From Lachnospiraceae bacterium (lineage in GTDB: Bacteria; Bacillota; Clostridia; Lachnospirales; Lachnospiraceae), in the NCBI GenBank assembly GCA_900759225.1, contig CAAEUM010000336.1, forward strand, positions 1 through 12,580: DNA of 12,580 nt, written 5' to 3'. Under the pieces are notes generated by a model. The model was not told where the DNA came from. It was given only the letters and a program-made list of their open reading frames with translations, and searched no databases. The position numbers and the translations under genes are program-made. Of the stretch, positions 1-6,568 are shown one piece after another. Every line of letters starts with the position of its first letter. Position 1 is the stretch's first letter.

Positions 1-158
1 AATTAAGTGTTGACATTAGTGCCAAAAACATTGATAATGTTACTATGAGTGTGCTTTCGATGGGAATGACTGGGGATTATGAAGTAGCGATCGAAGAAGG
101 CGCAACGATTGTCAGAGTCGGTACTGGTATTTTTGGTACCCGTCAGACTTTGGCTTGA
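1..158 (+). CDS. yggS: YggS/YlmE-family PLP-binding protein, C-terminal fragment
   Basis: This is the last 51 or so codons of a gene cut by the left edge; the reading frame starts at base 3 and ends in TGA at 156-158. The residues [17 protein letters not shown] followed by [11 protein letters not shown] are the conserved C-terminus of the YggS (YlmE, PROSC) family. These proteins fold like the N-terminal barrel of alanine racemase, bind pyridoxal phosphate and help control PLP and amino-acid homeostasis; they have no firmly established catalytic reaction. The PLP lysine lies outside the window. The gene sits 31 nt before sepF on the same strand, the common Firmicutes arrangement inside the division cluster, so the two are probably co-transcribed. 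Identity is confident; the full length cannot be judged. Confidence 0.88.
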   Translation, partial: LSVDISAKNIDNVTMSVLSMGMTGDYEVAIEEGATIVRVGTGIFGTRQTLA

Positions 159-189
159 GTCACTTGAAATAGATTGGAGAGAACTAACA

Positions 190-708
190 ATGAGTATTTT
201 AGGCAAACTGATGGATACCATGCGATTAAATCCTGAAGAGGACGATGAGGACTACTACCTGGACGATGATTTTGAGGAGGAAGAGGCTCCAAGAAAAGGA
301 TTGTTTTCCCGCAAGGGCGGCCAGGAGGAAGAGGAAGAAGAGGATATACAGGACAAGCCCCGTTTCTTAGGGCGTTCCAATCCAAAGGTAGTCCCAATGC
401 GCAGAAACATGGAGGTAACAATGATCAAGCCTACATCCATGGAAGATTCTAGAGATATCTGTGATTATCTTCTGGCAGGAAAAACCGTTGTCCTTAATAT
501 GGAGGGCATCCATACGGAAACAGCTCAGAGGATCATTGATTTTACTTCCGGCGCCACGTATTCAATGAATGGCCACCTTCAGAAGATATCCAGCTATATT
601 TTTATTGCTACTCCGGATTCGGTTGAGCTGTCCGGTGATTTCCAGGATATCCTGGCATCTGGAAGCGCAATGGGAATGGACGTATCAGGTCTTAATATCA
701 GATTGTAA
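190..708 (+). CDS. sepF: Cell division protein SepF
   Basis: This 172-residue protein is a cytoplasmic Z-ring component that tethers FtsZ polymers to the membrane and helps shape the septum. The N-terminus (MSILGKLMDTMRL) fits the amphipathic membrane-binding helix of the family. A very acidic linker follows (about residues 16-56, rich in E and D). The C-terminal SepF domain (about 75-165) contains the family signatures GATYSMNGHLQKI (121-133) and SYIFIATP (135-142). I chose the ATG at 190 because it has GGAGAG at 176-181 with 8-nt spacing and starts with the amphipathic helix. The frame is open further up to an ATG at 109, but that would overlap the yggS coding end and put unrelated residues before the helix. 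It is probably co-transcribed with yggS and ends just before a hairpin terminator. Confidence 0.95.
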   Translation: MSILGKLMDTMRLNPEEDDEDYYLDDDFEEEEAPRKGLFSRKGGQEEEEEEDIQDKPRFLGRSNPKVVPMRRNMEVTMIKPTSMEDSRDICDYLLAGKTVVLNMEGIHTETAQRIIDFTSGATYSMNGHLQKISSYIFIATPDSVELSGDFQDILASGSAMGMDVSGLNIRL

Positions 709-745
709 TAAATAAAGAGAAGTATTTAAGCCCTGAAGATACATG

Positions 746-768
746 CGGCAGACTGTTTCAGTCTGCCG
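746..768 (+). terminator. Hairpin terminator after sepF
   Basis: A perfect 10-bp stem (CGGCAGACTG at 746-755 against CAGTCTGCCG at 759-768) with a TTT loop is followed by ATTTCTCTGTTT. This looks like an intrinsic terminator for the yggS-sepF transcript, although the T tract is interrupted. A leaky terminator or attenuator before aroB is also possible, because I see no clear promoter between the hairpin and aroB. Confidence 0.6.
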
Positions 769-820
769 ATTTCTCTGTTTATCAGATGATAATACCAGGG
801 CAGGAAAAGGAGAATATCTT

Positions 821-1924
821 ATGGCAAAACGATTAAATGTCTGCCGGGATGGACAGCCGATTTACGAGATTGTAATGGAGCATTCCTTTGCCGGTCTTTC
901 AAGGGAAATAGAAAAGTTGGGAATTCAGGAGCGGCGCATCTGCATTGTCACTGATTCAAATGTAGGTCCGCTGTATTTAAAAGAGGTGGAAGCGATACTG
1001 CGGGGCTGCTGCAGAGAGGTTTCCCTATTCCAGTTTCCGGCAGGAGAAGAGCATAAAAACCTGGATACCGTGCGGGCGCTGTATGAGCATTTAATTAAGC
1101 AGCATTTTGACCGCAACGACCTGCTGGCTGCCCTGGGCGGAGGCGTAACTGGAGATTTATGCGGCTTTGCTGCCGCCACCTATTTAAGAGGGATAGGCTT
1201 TATCCAGATCCCCACCACCCTTTTATCCCAGGTAGATTCCAGCATTGGCGGAAAAACAGGAGTAGATTTCGATTCCTACAAGAATATGGTTGGAGCCTTC
1301 CATATGCCCCGACTGGTGTATACAAACCTTGGAACCTTAAAAACGCTTCCAAAGGAACAGTTTGCTTCCGGAATGGGGGAAGTGATCAAGCATGGGCTCA
1401 TTAAAAATCCCTCCTATTATCAGTGGCTGAAAGATAACCGGGAGGCAATCCTGGCCCGCAAGCCGGAAATATGTGAAACCATGGTTTATGAAAGCAACCT
1501 GATCAAAAAAGAAGTGGTGGAGCTTGACCCTACTGAAAAGGGTGAGCGGGCACTTTTAAACTTTGGACACACCCTGGGACATGCAGTAGAAAAGCTGAAG
1601 GATTTTACAATGCTCCATGGACACTGCGTTGCTCTTGGCTGTATTGCAGCTTCCGAAATTTCCCATCTCAGGGGAATGCTCACAGAAGAAGAAACAGAAG
1701 AGATCCGCAGCACAATGGAAGGCTTTGGGCTTCCGGTAAAAGTTAGCGGACTTATCTGGCAGCAGGTTTATGAAACAACAAAAAATGATAAGAAAATGGA
1801 TCTAGGCACTGTAAAATTTGTTTTGCTGCGCTGTATCGGCGATTCTTATGTAGACCGTACCGTATCAGAGGCTGAGATGAAGGCAGGCTATGATTTTATT
1901 TCAGAAAAGGAGGATTTAAGCTGA
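821..1924 (+). CDS. aroB: 3-dehydroquinate synthase AroB
   Basis: This 367-residue enzyme converts DAHP to 3-dehydroquinate, the second step of the shikimate pathway for aromatic amino acids; it uses NAD+ and a divalent metal in the cytoplasm. Visible signatures are the nucleotide-binding GGGVTGD (106-112), the IPTTLLSQVDSSIGGKTGV block (130-148), and metal-ligand motifs GMGEVIKHG (E187), NFGHTLGHA (H250, H254) and LHGHCVALG (H266). The last motif has His where many AroB proteins have Glu (HGE). The ATG at 821 has AAGGAG at 807-812 with 8-nt spacing; the frame stays open upstream to 743, but that start lies inside the terminator hairpin. Length is normal for the family. The stop codon overlaps the lspA start by one base (TGATG), so aroB and lspA are translationally linked although metabolically unrelated. 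Confidence 0.96.
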   Translation: MAKRLNVCRDGQPIYEIVMEHSFAGLSREIEKLGIQERRICIVTDSNVGPLYLKEVEAILRGCCREVSLFQFPAGEEHKNLDTVRALYEHLIKQHFDRNDLLAALGGGVTGDLCGFAAATYLRGIGFIQIPTTLLSQVDSSIGGKTGVDFDSYKNMVGAFHMPRLVYTNLGTLKTLPKEQFASGMGEVIKHGLIKNPSYYQWLKDNREAILARKPEICETMVYESNLIKKEVVELDPTEKGERALLNFGHTLGHAVEKLKDFTMLHGHCVALGCIAASEISHLRGMLTEEETEEIRSTMEGFGLPVKVSGLIWQQVYETTKNDKKMDLGTVKFVLLRCIGDSYVDRTVSEAEMKAGYDFISEKEDLS

Positions 1925-2448
1925 TGAGCACACAAAAGAAATCCCTTCTGTTTCGGTTCCTGATCGGCTTTGTAATATTGGTTGGGCTGGATCAGTGGAC
2001 AAAAAAACTGATCGTAACCTATCTGAAGGGAAATCCCCCCTTTGTAATATGGAACGGTATCTTTGAATTTTATTATTCTGAAAACAGGGGGGCAGCCTTC
2101 GGCATGCTGCAGGAACGCCAGTTGTTTTTCTTTCTTGTGGCAGTCCTTGTTCTGGGCATCATTCTCTATATGCTCCTTCGTATGCCGGATAACAGGAGGT
2201 ACAGGCCCTTATGCGTATGTCTTATGTTAATTGCCTCAGGTGCAGTGGGAAATATGATAGACCGGGTAAGCCAGGGTTATGTGGTCGATTTTCTTTATTT
2301 TAAATTAATTGATTTTCCTATTTTTAATGTGGCTGACTGCTATGTAACAATTGCAGCCTTCCTTCTGGTACTGCTTGTAATGTTTTACTATAAAGACGAG
2401 GAGCTGGAATGCTTTTCTCCAAAGAAAAAGGGGGAGGGCAATTCGTGA
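1924..2448 (+). CDS. lspA: Lipoprotein signal peptidase LspA
   Basis: This 174-residue integral membrane aspartyl protease (signal peptidase II) cuts the signal peptide from diacylglyceryl-modified prolipoproteins. Four hydrophobic segments are visible at about residues 9-22, 66-85, 96-112 and 140-156. Family motifs are LDQWTK (22-27), ENRGAAFG (53-60), GNMIDR (109-114), VVDF with catalytic D122, and FNVADCY with catalytic D138. The start ATG overlaps the aroB stop by one base, and AAGGAGG at 1907-1913 lies 10 nt upstream. The C-terminus is slightly long and charged (about residues 157-174), and its last codons carry the ribosome binding site for the next gene. lspA followed by an RluD-type gene is a very common Firmicutes pair. 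Confidence 0.97.
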   Translation: MSTQKKSLLFRFLIGFVILVGLDQWTKKLIVTYLKGNPPFVIWNGIFEFYYSENRGAAFGMLQERQLFFFLVAVLVLGIILYMLLRMPDNRRYRPLCVCLMLIASGAVGNMIDRVSQGYVVDFLYFKLIDFPIFNVADCYVTIAAFLLVLLVMFYYKDEELECFSPKKKGEGNS

Positions 2449-3356
2449 AGCAGACAATCTATGTAGGGGAACAGCAGGATGAAATGCGCATTGACAAGTA
2501 CCTCTCATCTGTCTGTGAACAGCTGAGCCGCTCCTACATTCAGAAGCTTTTAAAATCCGGCCAGGTACTGGTTGACGGGCAGCCTGTAAAAGCAAGCTAT
2601 GTGGTAGAGGAGGAGGATCGTATTTCACTTGACATCCCTGAGGCAGTAGAACCGGAAATTGAACCGGAGCCTATGGATTTGGACATTCTTTATGAGGATG
2701 AGGATGTTATCCTGGTCAATAAGCCAAAGGGTATGGTTGTACATCCTGCTGCAGGCCATTACAGCCATACTCTTGTAAATGGCCTTATGTATCACTGTAA
2801 GGACCAGCTTTCCGGGATTAACGGTGTCCTCAGGCCAGGGATTGTCCACCGGATCGATATGGATACGACCGGAGTCCTGATTGTATGTAAAAACGATTTT
2901 TCCCACAGCAGCATCAGTGCTCAGCTGAAGGAGCATTCTGTTACAAGGCGCTATGAAGCCATTGTCCATGGCGTTTTAAAGGAGGATGAGGGCTGTATTA
3001 ACGCTCCTATTGGCCGCCATCCCATAGAGCGCAAGAAGATGAGCATCAATTATAAGAACGGTAAGAACGCAGTTACTCATTACCGTGTCCTAAACAGGCT
3101 AAAGCAGTACACTCACGTAGAATGCCGTCTTGAGACAGGACGCACCCATCAGATCCGTGTCCATATGGCAAGCATAGGCCATCCCCTTTTAGGTGATTCC
3201 GTTTACGGTCCTGCAAAATGCCCGGTTGCAGGATTAGAGGGTCAGACACTCCATGCAGGCATCCTAGGTTTTATCCATCCAAGAACGGGAGAATATATGG
3301 AATTTAGCGCTCCCCTTCCGGAATATTTCCAGCGTTTACTGCGAATCCTGGCCTGA
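2445..3356 (+). CDS. RluD-family 23S rRNA pseudouridine synthase
   Basis: This 303-residue RluA/RluD-family enzyme converts specific uridines in large-subunit rRNA to pseudouridine. An N-terminal S4 RNA-binding domain (about 12-70, with RIDKYLS and the VLVDG turn) precedes the catalytic domain. The catalytic motif is GIVHRIDMDTTGVLIVCKN with D138, and RTHQIRVHMASIGHPLLGD (233-251) is the conserved uridine-site block. I chose the GTG at 2445: it forms a GTGA overlap with the lspA stop, and GGGGAGGG at 2431-2438 is well placed before it. An ATG at 2409 in the same frame would add 12 residues translated from inside lspA and has no such site. Exact rRNA targets (RluD-like positions 1911, 1915 and 1917, or others) cannot be read from the sequence. 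It is the last gene of the aroB-lspA run; I see no clear terminator after it. Confidence 0.93.
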   Translation: MKQTIYVGEQQDEMRIDKYLSSVCEQLSRSYIQKLLKSGQVLVDGQPVKASYVVEEEDRISLDIPEAVEPEIEPEPMDLDILYEDEDVILVNKPKGMVVHPAAGHYSHTLVNGLMYHCKDQLSGINGVLRPGIVHRIDMDTTGVLIVCKNDFSHSSISAQLKEHSVTRRYEAIVHGVLKEDEGCINAPIGRHPIERKKMSINYKNGKNAVTHYRVLNRLKQYTHVECRLETGRTHQIRVHMASIGHPLLGDSVYGPAKCPVAGLEGQTLHAGILGFIHPRTGEYMEFSAPLPEYFQRLLRILA

Positions 3357-3432
3357 TTTTTGCATCAATTTTCCCGCCCTCTGAACTGTTACCTATAATG
3401 TTACAAATTTTTTGAAAGTTCACATATTTCTA

Positions 3433-3461
3433 TATACTTTTCTGACTTTTAGCAGTATAAT
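3433..3461 (+). promoter_or_regulatory. Probable sigma-A promoter of the cytidylate kinase-like gene
   Basis: A consensus -10 (TATAAT, 3456-3461) lies in an AT-rich stretch of the 242-nt gap. The best-spaced -35 is weak (TATACT at 3433-3438, 17 bp away). An AT-rich upstream region with TTTTTTGAAAG could compensate. The -10 is convincing; the -35 is not. Confidence 0.45.
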
Positions 3462-3483
3462 ATAAATAGAAAATTCAACATAA

Positions 3484-3580
3484 GGAAGCAGCCCCGGCAG
3501 GGCACAAATCCCAATGCTTCCGGGAATTTCAAAGGCACATTGTGCATGGAAATTCCTTCAGGACAAATAATTCGGCAGAA
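3484..3580 (+). other. Structured 5' leader with consecutive hairpins
   Basis: Between the -10 and the start codon of the cytidylate kinase-like gene lie three potential RNA hairpins. The first has GGAAGCA (3484-3490) pairing with TGCTTCC (3515-3521), enclosing a GCCC/GGGC stem. The second has GGAATTTC (3523-3530) pairing with GAAATTCC (3549-3556), enclosing GCAC-ATT-GTGC. The third is ATTC-GGCA-GAAT just before the AAAGGGG ribosome binding site. I do not recognise a known riboswitch class. No T tract follows any stem, so transcription termination is not indicated; translational control is possible. Confidence 0.45.
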
Positions 3581-3598
3581 TAGAAAGGGGTATGTGAT

Positions 3599-4240
3599 AT
3601 GACAGATAATCTTATTATTACAATCGGCAGGCAGTGCGGCAGCGGAGGAAAGAAGATCGGAGAGATGCTGGCTGAAAAAATGGGCGTAAAGTGCTATGAC
3701 AAGGAGCTCCTTTCACTGGCAGCAAAGCACAGCGGCTTATGCCAGGAATTATTTGAAAAACATGATGAACGCCCAACAAGCAGTTTCCTCTATTCACTGG
3801 TAATGGATTCTTATTCAATGGGCTATACAACCTCCGGCTATTCCGATATGCCTATTAATCACAAGATTTTCCTGGCACAATTTGATACGATCAAAAAGAT
3901 CGCCAATGAATCCTCCTGCGTTATTGTAGGGCGCTGTGCAGATTATGCACTGGAGGACTATCCAAATGTAGTGTCTGTCTTTATTACAGGCAATGATACA
4001 GATAAAATAAAACGGATCCAGGATATTTATAATGTAACCGAATCGAAAGCCCGGGATATTATTGTAAAAACGGACAAGCAGAGATCCAGCTACTATAATT
4101 ACTATTCTAATAAAAAGTGGAGCGACCCGAGAAGTTATGATTTATGTGTCAACAGCAGTACGGTAGGCCTTGAGGGCGTTGTAGATGTAATTATGAATTT
4201 TGCAGAATTAAAGCAGCGCAAAAAATCAGAAAATAAGTAA
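3599..4240 (+). CDS. Cytidylate kinase-like family protein
   Basis: This 213-residue soluble protein matches the cytidylate kinase-like family common in gut Clostridia. The N-terminal ITIGRQCGSGGKKIG (7-21) occupies the place of a P-loop, VIVGRCADY (108-116) is the second conserved block, and a Tyr/Asp-rich segment with DPRSYDLCVNSS (176-187) resembles the C-terminal part of nucleoside monophosphate kinases. The loop reads GSGG-K rather than GSGK-S/T, so the usual Walker lysine is shifted or absent, and CMP kinase activity should not be assumed. The start has AAAGGGG at 3584-3590. It stands alone, with its own leader and terminator, so context gives no pathway. The stop codon lies inside a hairpin that probably terminates glmS from the other strand. 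Family assignment is good; substrate and role are unknown. Confidence 0.85.
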   Translation: MTDNLIITIGRQCGSGGKKIGEMLAEKMGVKCYDKELLSLAAKHSGLCQELFEKHDERPTSSFLYSLVMDSYSMGYTTSGYSDMPINHKIFLAQFDTIKKIANESSCVIVGRCADYALEDYPNVVSVFITGNDTDKIKRIQDIYNVTESKARDIIVKTDKQRSSYYNYYSNKKWSDPRSYDLCVNSSTVGLEGVVDVIMNFAELKQRKKSENK

Positions 4241-4278
4241 CCGTTCAGCCATGCGAAGATACGTGGCTGAACGGTTAC
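4237..4278 (-). terminator. Intrinsic terminator for glmS
   Basis: A perfect 15-bp inverted repeat (4237-4251 against 4264-4278, key core AACCGTTCAGCCA) has a 12-nt loop. Read on the minus strand it is followed by TTATTTTCTGATTTTTT, a good U tract, so it fits termination of glmS about 80 nt past its stop. On the plus strand the following bases are A-rich, so it is less suited to the kinase-like gene, whose TAA lies in the stem. Confidence 0.8.
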
Positions 4279-4299
4279 GAAAATAAATAGACCAGATAT

Positions 4300-4338
4300 C
4301 CCGGCTTCCTGAAAAAGGAAACCGGGGCTTTCTTTTTA
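4300..4338 (+). terminator. Intrinsic terminator for the cytidylate kinase-like gene
   Basis: CCCGGCTTCCT (4300-4310) pairs with AGGAAACCGGG (4316-4326) with one mismatch and a GAAAA loop. GCTTTCTTTTTATC follows, a typical U tract on the plus strand only. It lies about 60 nt after the gene, beyond the minus-strand terminator of glmS. Confidence 0.8.
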
Positions 4339-4358
4339 TCGGGGCTGAAGCATTGGGA

Positions 4359-6185
4359 TCACTCCACTGTAACAGATTTTGCCAGGTTGCGCGGCTGATC
4401 TACATCCAGATCTTTTCCCACTGAGGCATAATAAGCAATAAGCTGCAGAGCCACTGAAACAGGAAATACGCAAAAAATATCTGAGAGCTCAGGAATCGAG
4501 ATCACCATATCTGCAAGTCCACGGTCAAAAGTGATCCCCTCTTTTATAAGAAGCACAACATAAGCGCCCCTTGCTTTTACTTCCCTTACATTTGACAGGG
4601 TTTTGGCCTGTACATGCTCCTGGGAAGCGATGGCAATCACCGGCACCCCTTCTGAGATCAGAGCAATGGCTCCATGCTTTAATTCACCGGCTGCATAGGC
4701 CTCCGCATGGATATAGGATATTTCCTTTAGTTTTAAGGCGCCTTCCAAGGAACTGGCATAATCCATTCCACGGCCGATAAAGAAAGTATCATTGGCTCCG
4801 ATCAGGTGTTTGGTCAACTCCTTGATCTGCCCTTTTTTATCCAGCATTGCTTCTATAGCCGGAATTGTATCCAGCAGCTGCTTCATAAATTCTTTCGCCT
4901 GCTCTTCGCTGTAAATTCCTCTTACCAGGGCCATACGACAGCAGAGAAGATAAAGGGCTGCCAGCTGAACGGAGTAGGCCTTTGTACTTGCCACGGCGAT
5001 CTCAGGGCCTGCATGAGTGTAAAACACATAATCGCTTTCCCTGGCAATCGTGGAGCCCTTTACGTTGACAATAGAGAGGGCAGGAGCTCCAAGAGACTGT
5101 GACAAGGTCATAGCTGCCAGAGTATCAATCGTTTCCCCTGACTGTGAAATAACGATAGCCAGTGTATCTGAATCCATCAGGGGGTGCTCATAGCGGAATT
5201 CCGAGGCCACCGATACCGTTACCGGGATGCGGAGCATCTTTTCCATCAGTGTTTTAGCCACCATACCTGCATGCATGGCTGTGCCGCAGGCAATTATCTG
5301 GATACGGCTTAAGGAAGAAAACAGGGCATCCGGAATACAATCCCGTGAAAGATCAGGAAGTCCCTTATTAAGCCTTGGAAGAATCGTATTTTTTAAGGCC
5401 TCCGGCTGCTCATGAATTTCTTTCAGCATAAAATGGGGAAAACCGTTTTTCATGGCTGCATCCATATTCCAGTTTACCTGCATCGGCTCCGGCTCCACTC
5501 GGTTAAATTCCAAATCATAAACCTTTACTTTATAAGGTGTTAAACGGACAATACAGTTTTCCGGCACTACAAAATAATCCTTTGTATATGCAATAAGAGC
5601 AGTCAGATCTGAAGCTGCCATAGCTCCGGAAGGCGTGTAAGCTGCTACCAGAGGGCTTACCTTCCGAGTGGCATAAATCTCACCTGGACGGTCTTCAAAG
5701 AGGACACAGAAGCTGTAAGCCCCCTTCATCAGGGGGAGCAGCTGCCGGATCGCCTCCAGAGGATCATTGTGACAGCTCTTATACAGGCTGTCTAATACAC
5801 CAGCTGCCACCTCGCTGTCGGTTTCTGATTTAAGTGTATCCTGAAGGCCGTAATCCTTCGTGAGCTGATGATAGTTCTCAATAATGCCGTTATGAATCAG
5901 CGTTACGGCTCCAAATTGATGGGGGTGGGCATTTTCTTTTGTAACCCCGCCATGGGTAGCCCAGCGGGTATGGCCAATGCCGCAGTGGGAGATATGATGG
6001 TGTTTTTTGACCTCCTCCTGCAGGGCAGCTACTTTTCCCACCTGTTTTATAAGCTGTATATGAGAATCCTCATCAAAATAAGCGATTCCCGCACTGTCAT
6101 AACCTCTGTATTCCAGCCCCAAAAGGCCGTTTAACAGGATGGTTTTGGCCTCCAATGGGCCGGTATATCCAATAATTCCGCACAT
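4359..6185 (-). CDS. glmS: Glutamine--fructose-6-phosphate aminotransferase (isomerizing) GlmS
   Basis: This 608-residue enzyme makes glucosamine-6-phosphate from fructose-6-phosphate and glutamine, the entry step to UDP-GlcNAc and so to peptidoglycan. It begins MCGIIGYTG, where Cys2 becomes the N-terminal nucleophile of the class II glutaminase domain; LEYRGYDSAG, HTRWATHGG and HNGIIENY are glutaminase-site motifs. Two SIS sugar-phosphate domains follow, with ACGTAMHAG, SQSGETIDT and STKAY in the first and a GALKLKEISYIHAEAY block in the second. The C-terminus DQPRNLAKSVTVE is canonical. Length equals that of typical GlmS (about 600-610). The frame is open 26 codons further upstream, but those codons lie inside the ribozyme and would bury the catalytic Cys, so the start at 6185 is certain. 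Expression is expected to be feedback-controlled by the ribozyme just upstream. Confidence 0.98.
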   Translation of the reverse strand: MCGIIGYTGPLEAKTILLNGLLGLEYRGYDSAGIAYFDEDSHIQLIKQVGKVAALQEEVKKHHHISHCGIGHTRWATHGGVTKENAHPHQFGAVTLIHNGIIENYHQLTKDYGLQDTLKSETDSEVAAGVLDSLYKSCHNDPLEAIRQLLPLMKGAYSFCVLFEDRPGEIYATRKVSPLVAAYTPSGAMAASDLTALIAYTKDYFVVPENCIVRLTPYKVKVYDLEFNRVEPEPMQVNWNMDAAMKNGFPHFMLKEIHEQPEALKNTILPRLNKGLPDLSRDCIPDALFSSLSRIQIIACGTAMHAGMVAKTLMEKMLRIPVTVSVASEFRYEHPLMDSDTLAIVISQSGETIDTLAAMTLSQSLGAPALSIVNVKGSTIARESDYVFYTHAGPEIAVASTKAYSVQLAALYLLCCRMALVRGIYSEEQAKEFMKQLLDTIPAIEAMLDKKGQIKELTKHLIGANDTFFIGRGMDYASSLEGALKLKEISYIHAEAYAAGELKHGAIALISEGVPVIAIASQEHVQAKTLSNVREVKARGAYVVLLIKEGITFDRGLADMVISIPELSDIFCVFPVSVALQLIAYYASVGKDLDVDQPRNLAKSVTVE

Positions 6186-6199
6186 AGGTTCAATCCTCG

Positions 6200-6384
6200 C
6201 TTTATTAAGTTTCTGCCGGCTGTGCAGCTTCTGTTTTGCAGTTACCTGCATATTTTTCTGCACATATCGCGTCCGGCTGCACGAGAGGGCATCCGCCGAA
6301 TTTTCGATACTCCCTCCTCCTCGTTAACCTGATACCGGCAGTAAATTATTTACTGTTCACGAACCCGGCCAGGTACATGGCGCT
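6200..6384 (-). ncRNA. glmS ribozyme (glucosamine-6-phosphate-activated, self-cleaving)
   Basis: Read on the minus strand between the glmS promoter and start codon, the sequence carries the conserved glmS ribozyme core. The 5' cleavage context AAAGCGCC places the cut between the A at 6384 and the G at 6383. GTTAACGAGG (6319-6328) and TATCGAAAATTCGGCGGATG (6290-6309) are core blocks, flanked by GAGGG and CCCTC that pair with each other. A CAGTAAA-TAA-TTTACTG hairpin (6339-6355) fits the variable P1 arm. A GTGCAGC/GCTGCAC pair lies in the P3/P4 side. In known cases, glucosamine-6-phosphate binds as a cofactor, the mRNA cleaves itself, and the product with a 5' OH is degraded, lowering GlmS. The 3' boundary is approximate; the cleavage site is by analogy with Bacillus. 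Confidence 0.93.
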
Positions 6385-6425
6385 TTATATATTTTTTCTG
6401 TCCCTCCTGAAAACAGATTGGGATT

Positions 6426-6454
6426 ATTATAGCTCAGTCTAATTTATGCGTCAA
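6426..6454 (-). promoter_or_regulatory. Sigma-A promoter of glmS
   Basis: On the minus strand, TTGACG (6449-6454) and a perfect TATAAT (6426-6431) are separated by exactly 17 bp. Transcription should start near 6419, giving a leader of about 35 nt before the ribozyme cleavage site. Confidence 0.9.
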
Positions 6455-6465
6455 CGCAATTTTCA

Positions 6466-6494
6466 TTGCATGGTCCATGGGGGTGTGCTATACT
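6466..6494 (+). promoter_or_regulatory. Sigma-A promoter of the LCP gene
   Basis: TTGCAT (6466-6471) and TATACT (6489-6494) are 17 bp apart on the plus strand, divergent from the glmS promoter with 11 bp between the two -35 elements. CATGGTCCATG (6469-6479) overlaps the -35 and spacer, and TGCCAATGGCA (6501-6511) lies at the expected start point; both are palindromes and possible operators. Confidence 0.7.
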
Positions 6495-6568
6495 TCTATG
6501 TGCCAATGGCATACAGCCCGCGGCAGGTTTCATGTTTAAAGATCAGGGGGGAGGGCATCTATTAAGAA

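Noticed and set aside
109..189. Longer N-terminus for SepF starting at 109
   Set aside because: It overlaps the yggS end, lacks a ribosome binding site and would precede the amphipathic helix that normally starts SepF.
743..820. Longer N-terminus for AroB starting at 743
   Set aside because: The start codon lies at the terminator hairpin and the added residues are not AroB-like; the ATG at 821 has a good ribosome binding site.
4571..6134. Several open frames of 60-100 codons on the plus strand opposite glmS
   Set aside because: They are antisense shadows of a strongly conserved gene, with no ribosome binding sites and no recognisable protein features.
6186..6263. 26-residue N-terminal extension of GlmS
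   Set aside because: GlmS needs Cys right after the initiator Met as its nucleophile, and these codons are the 3' part of the ribozyme.
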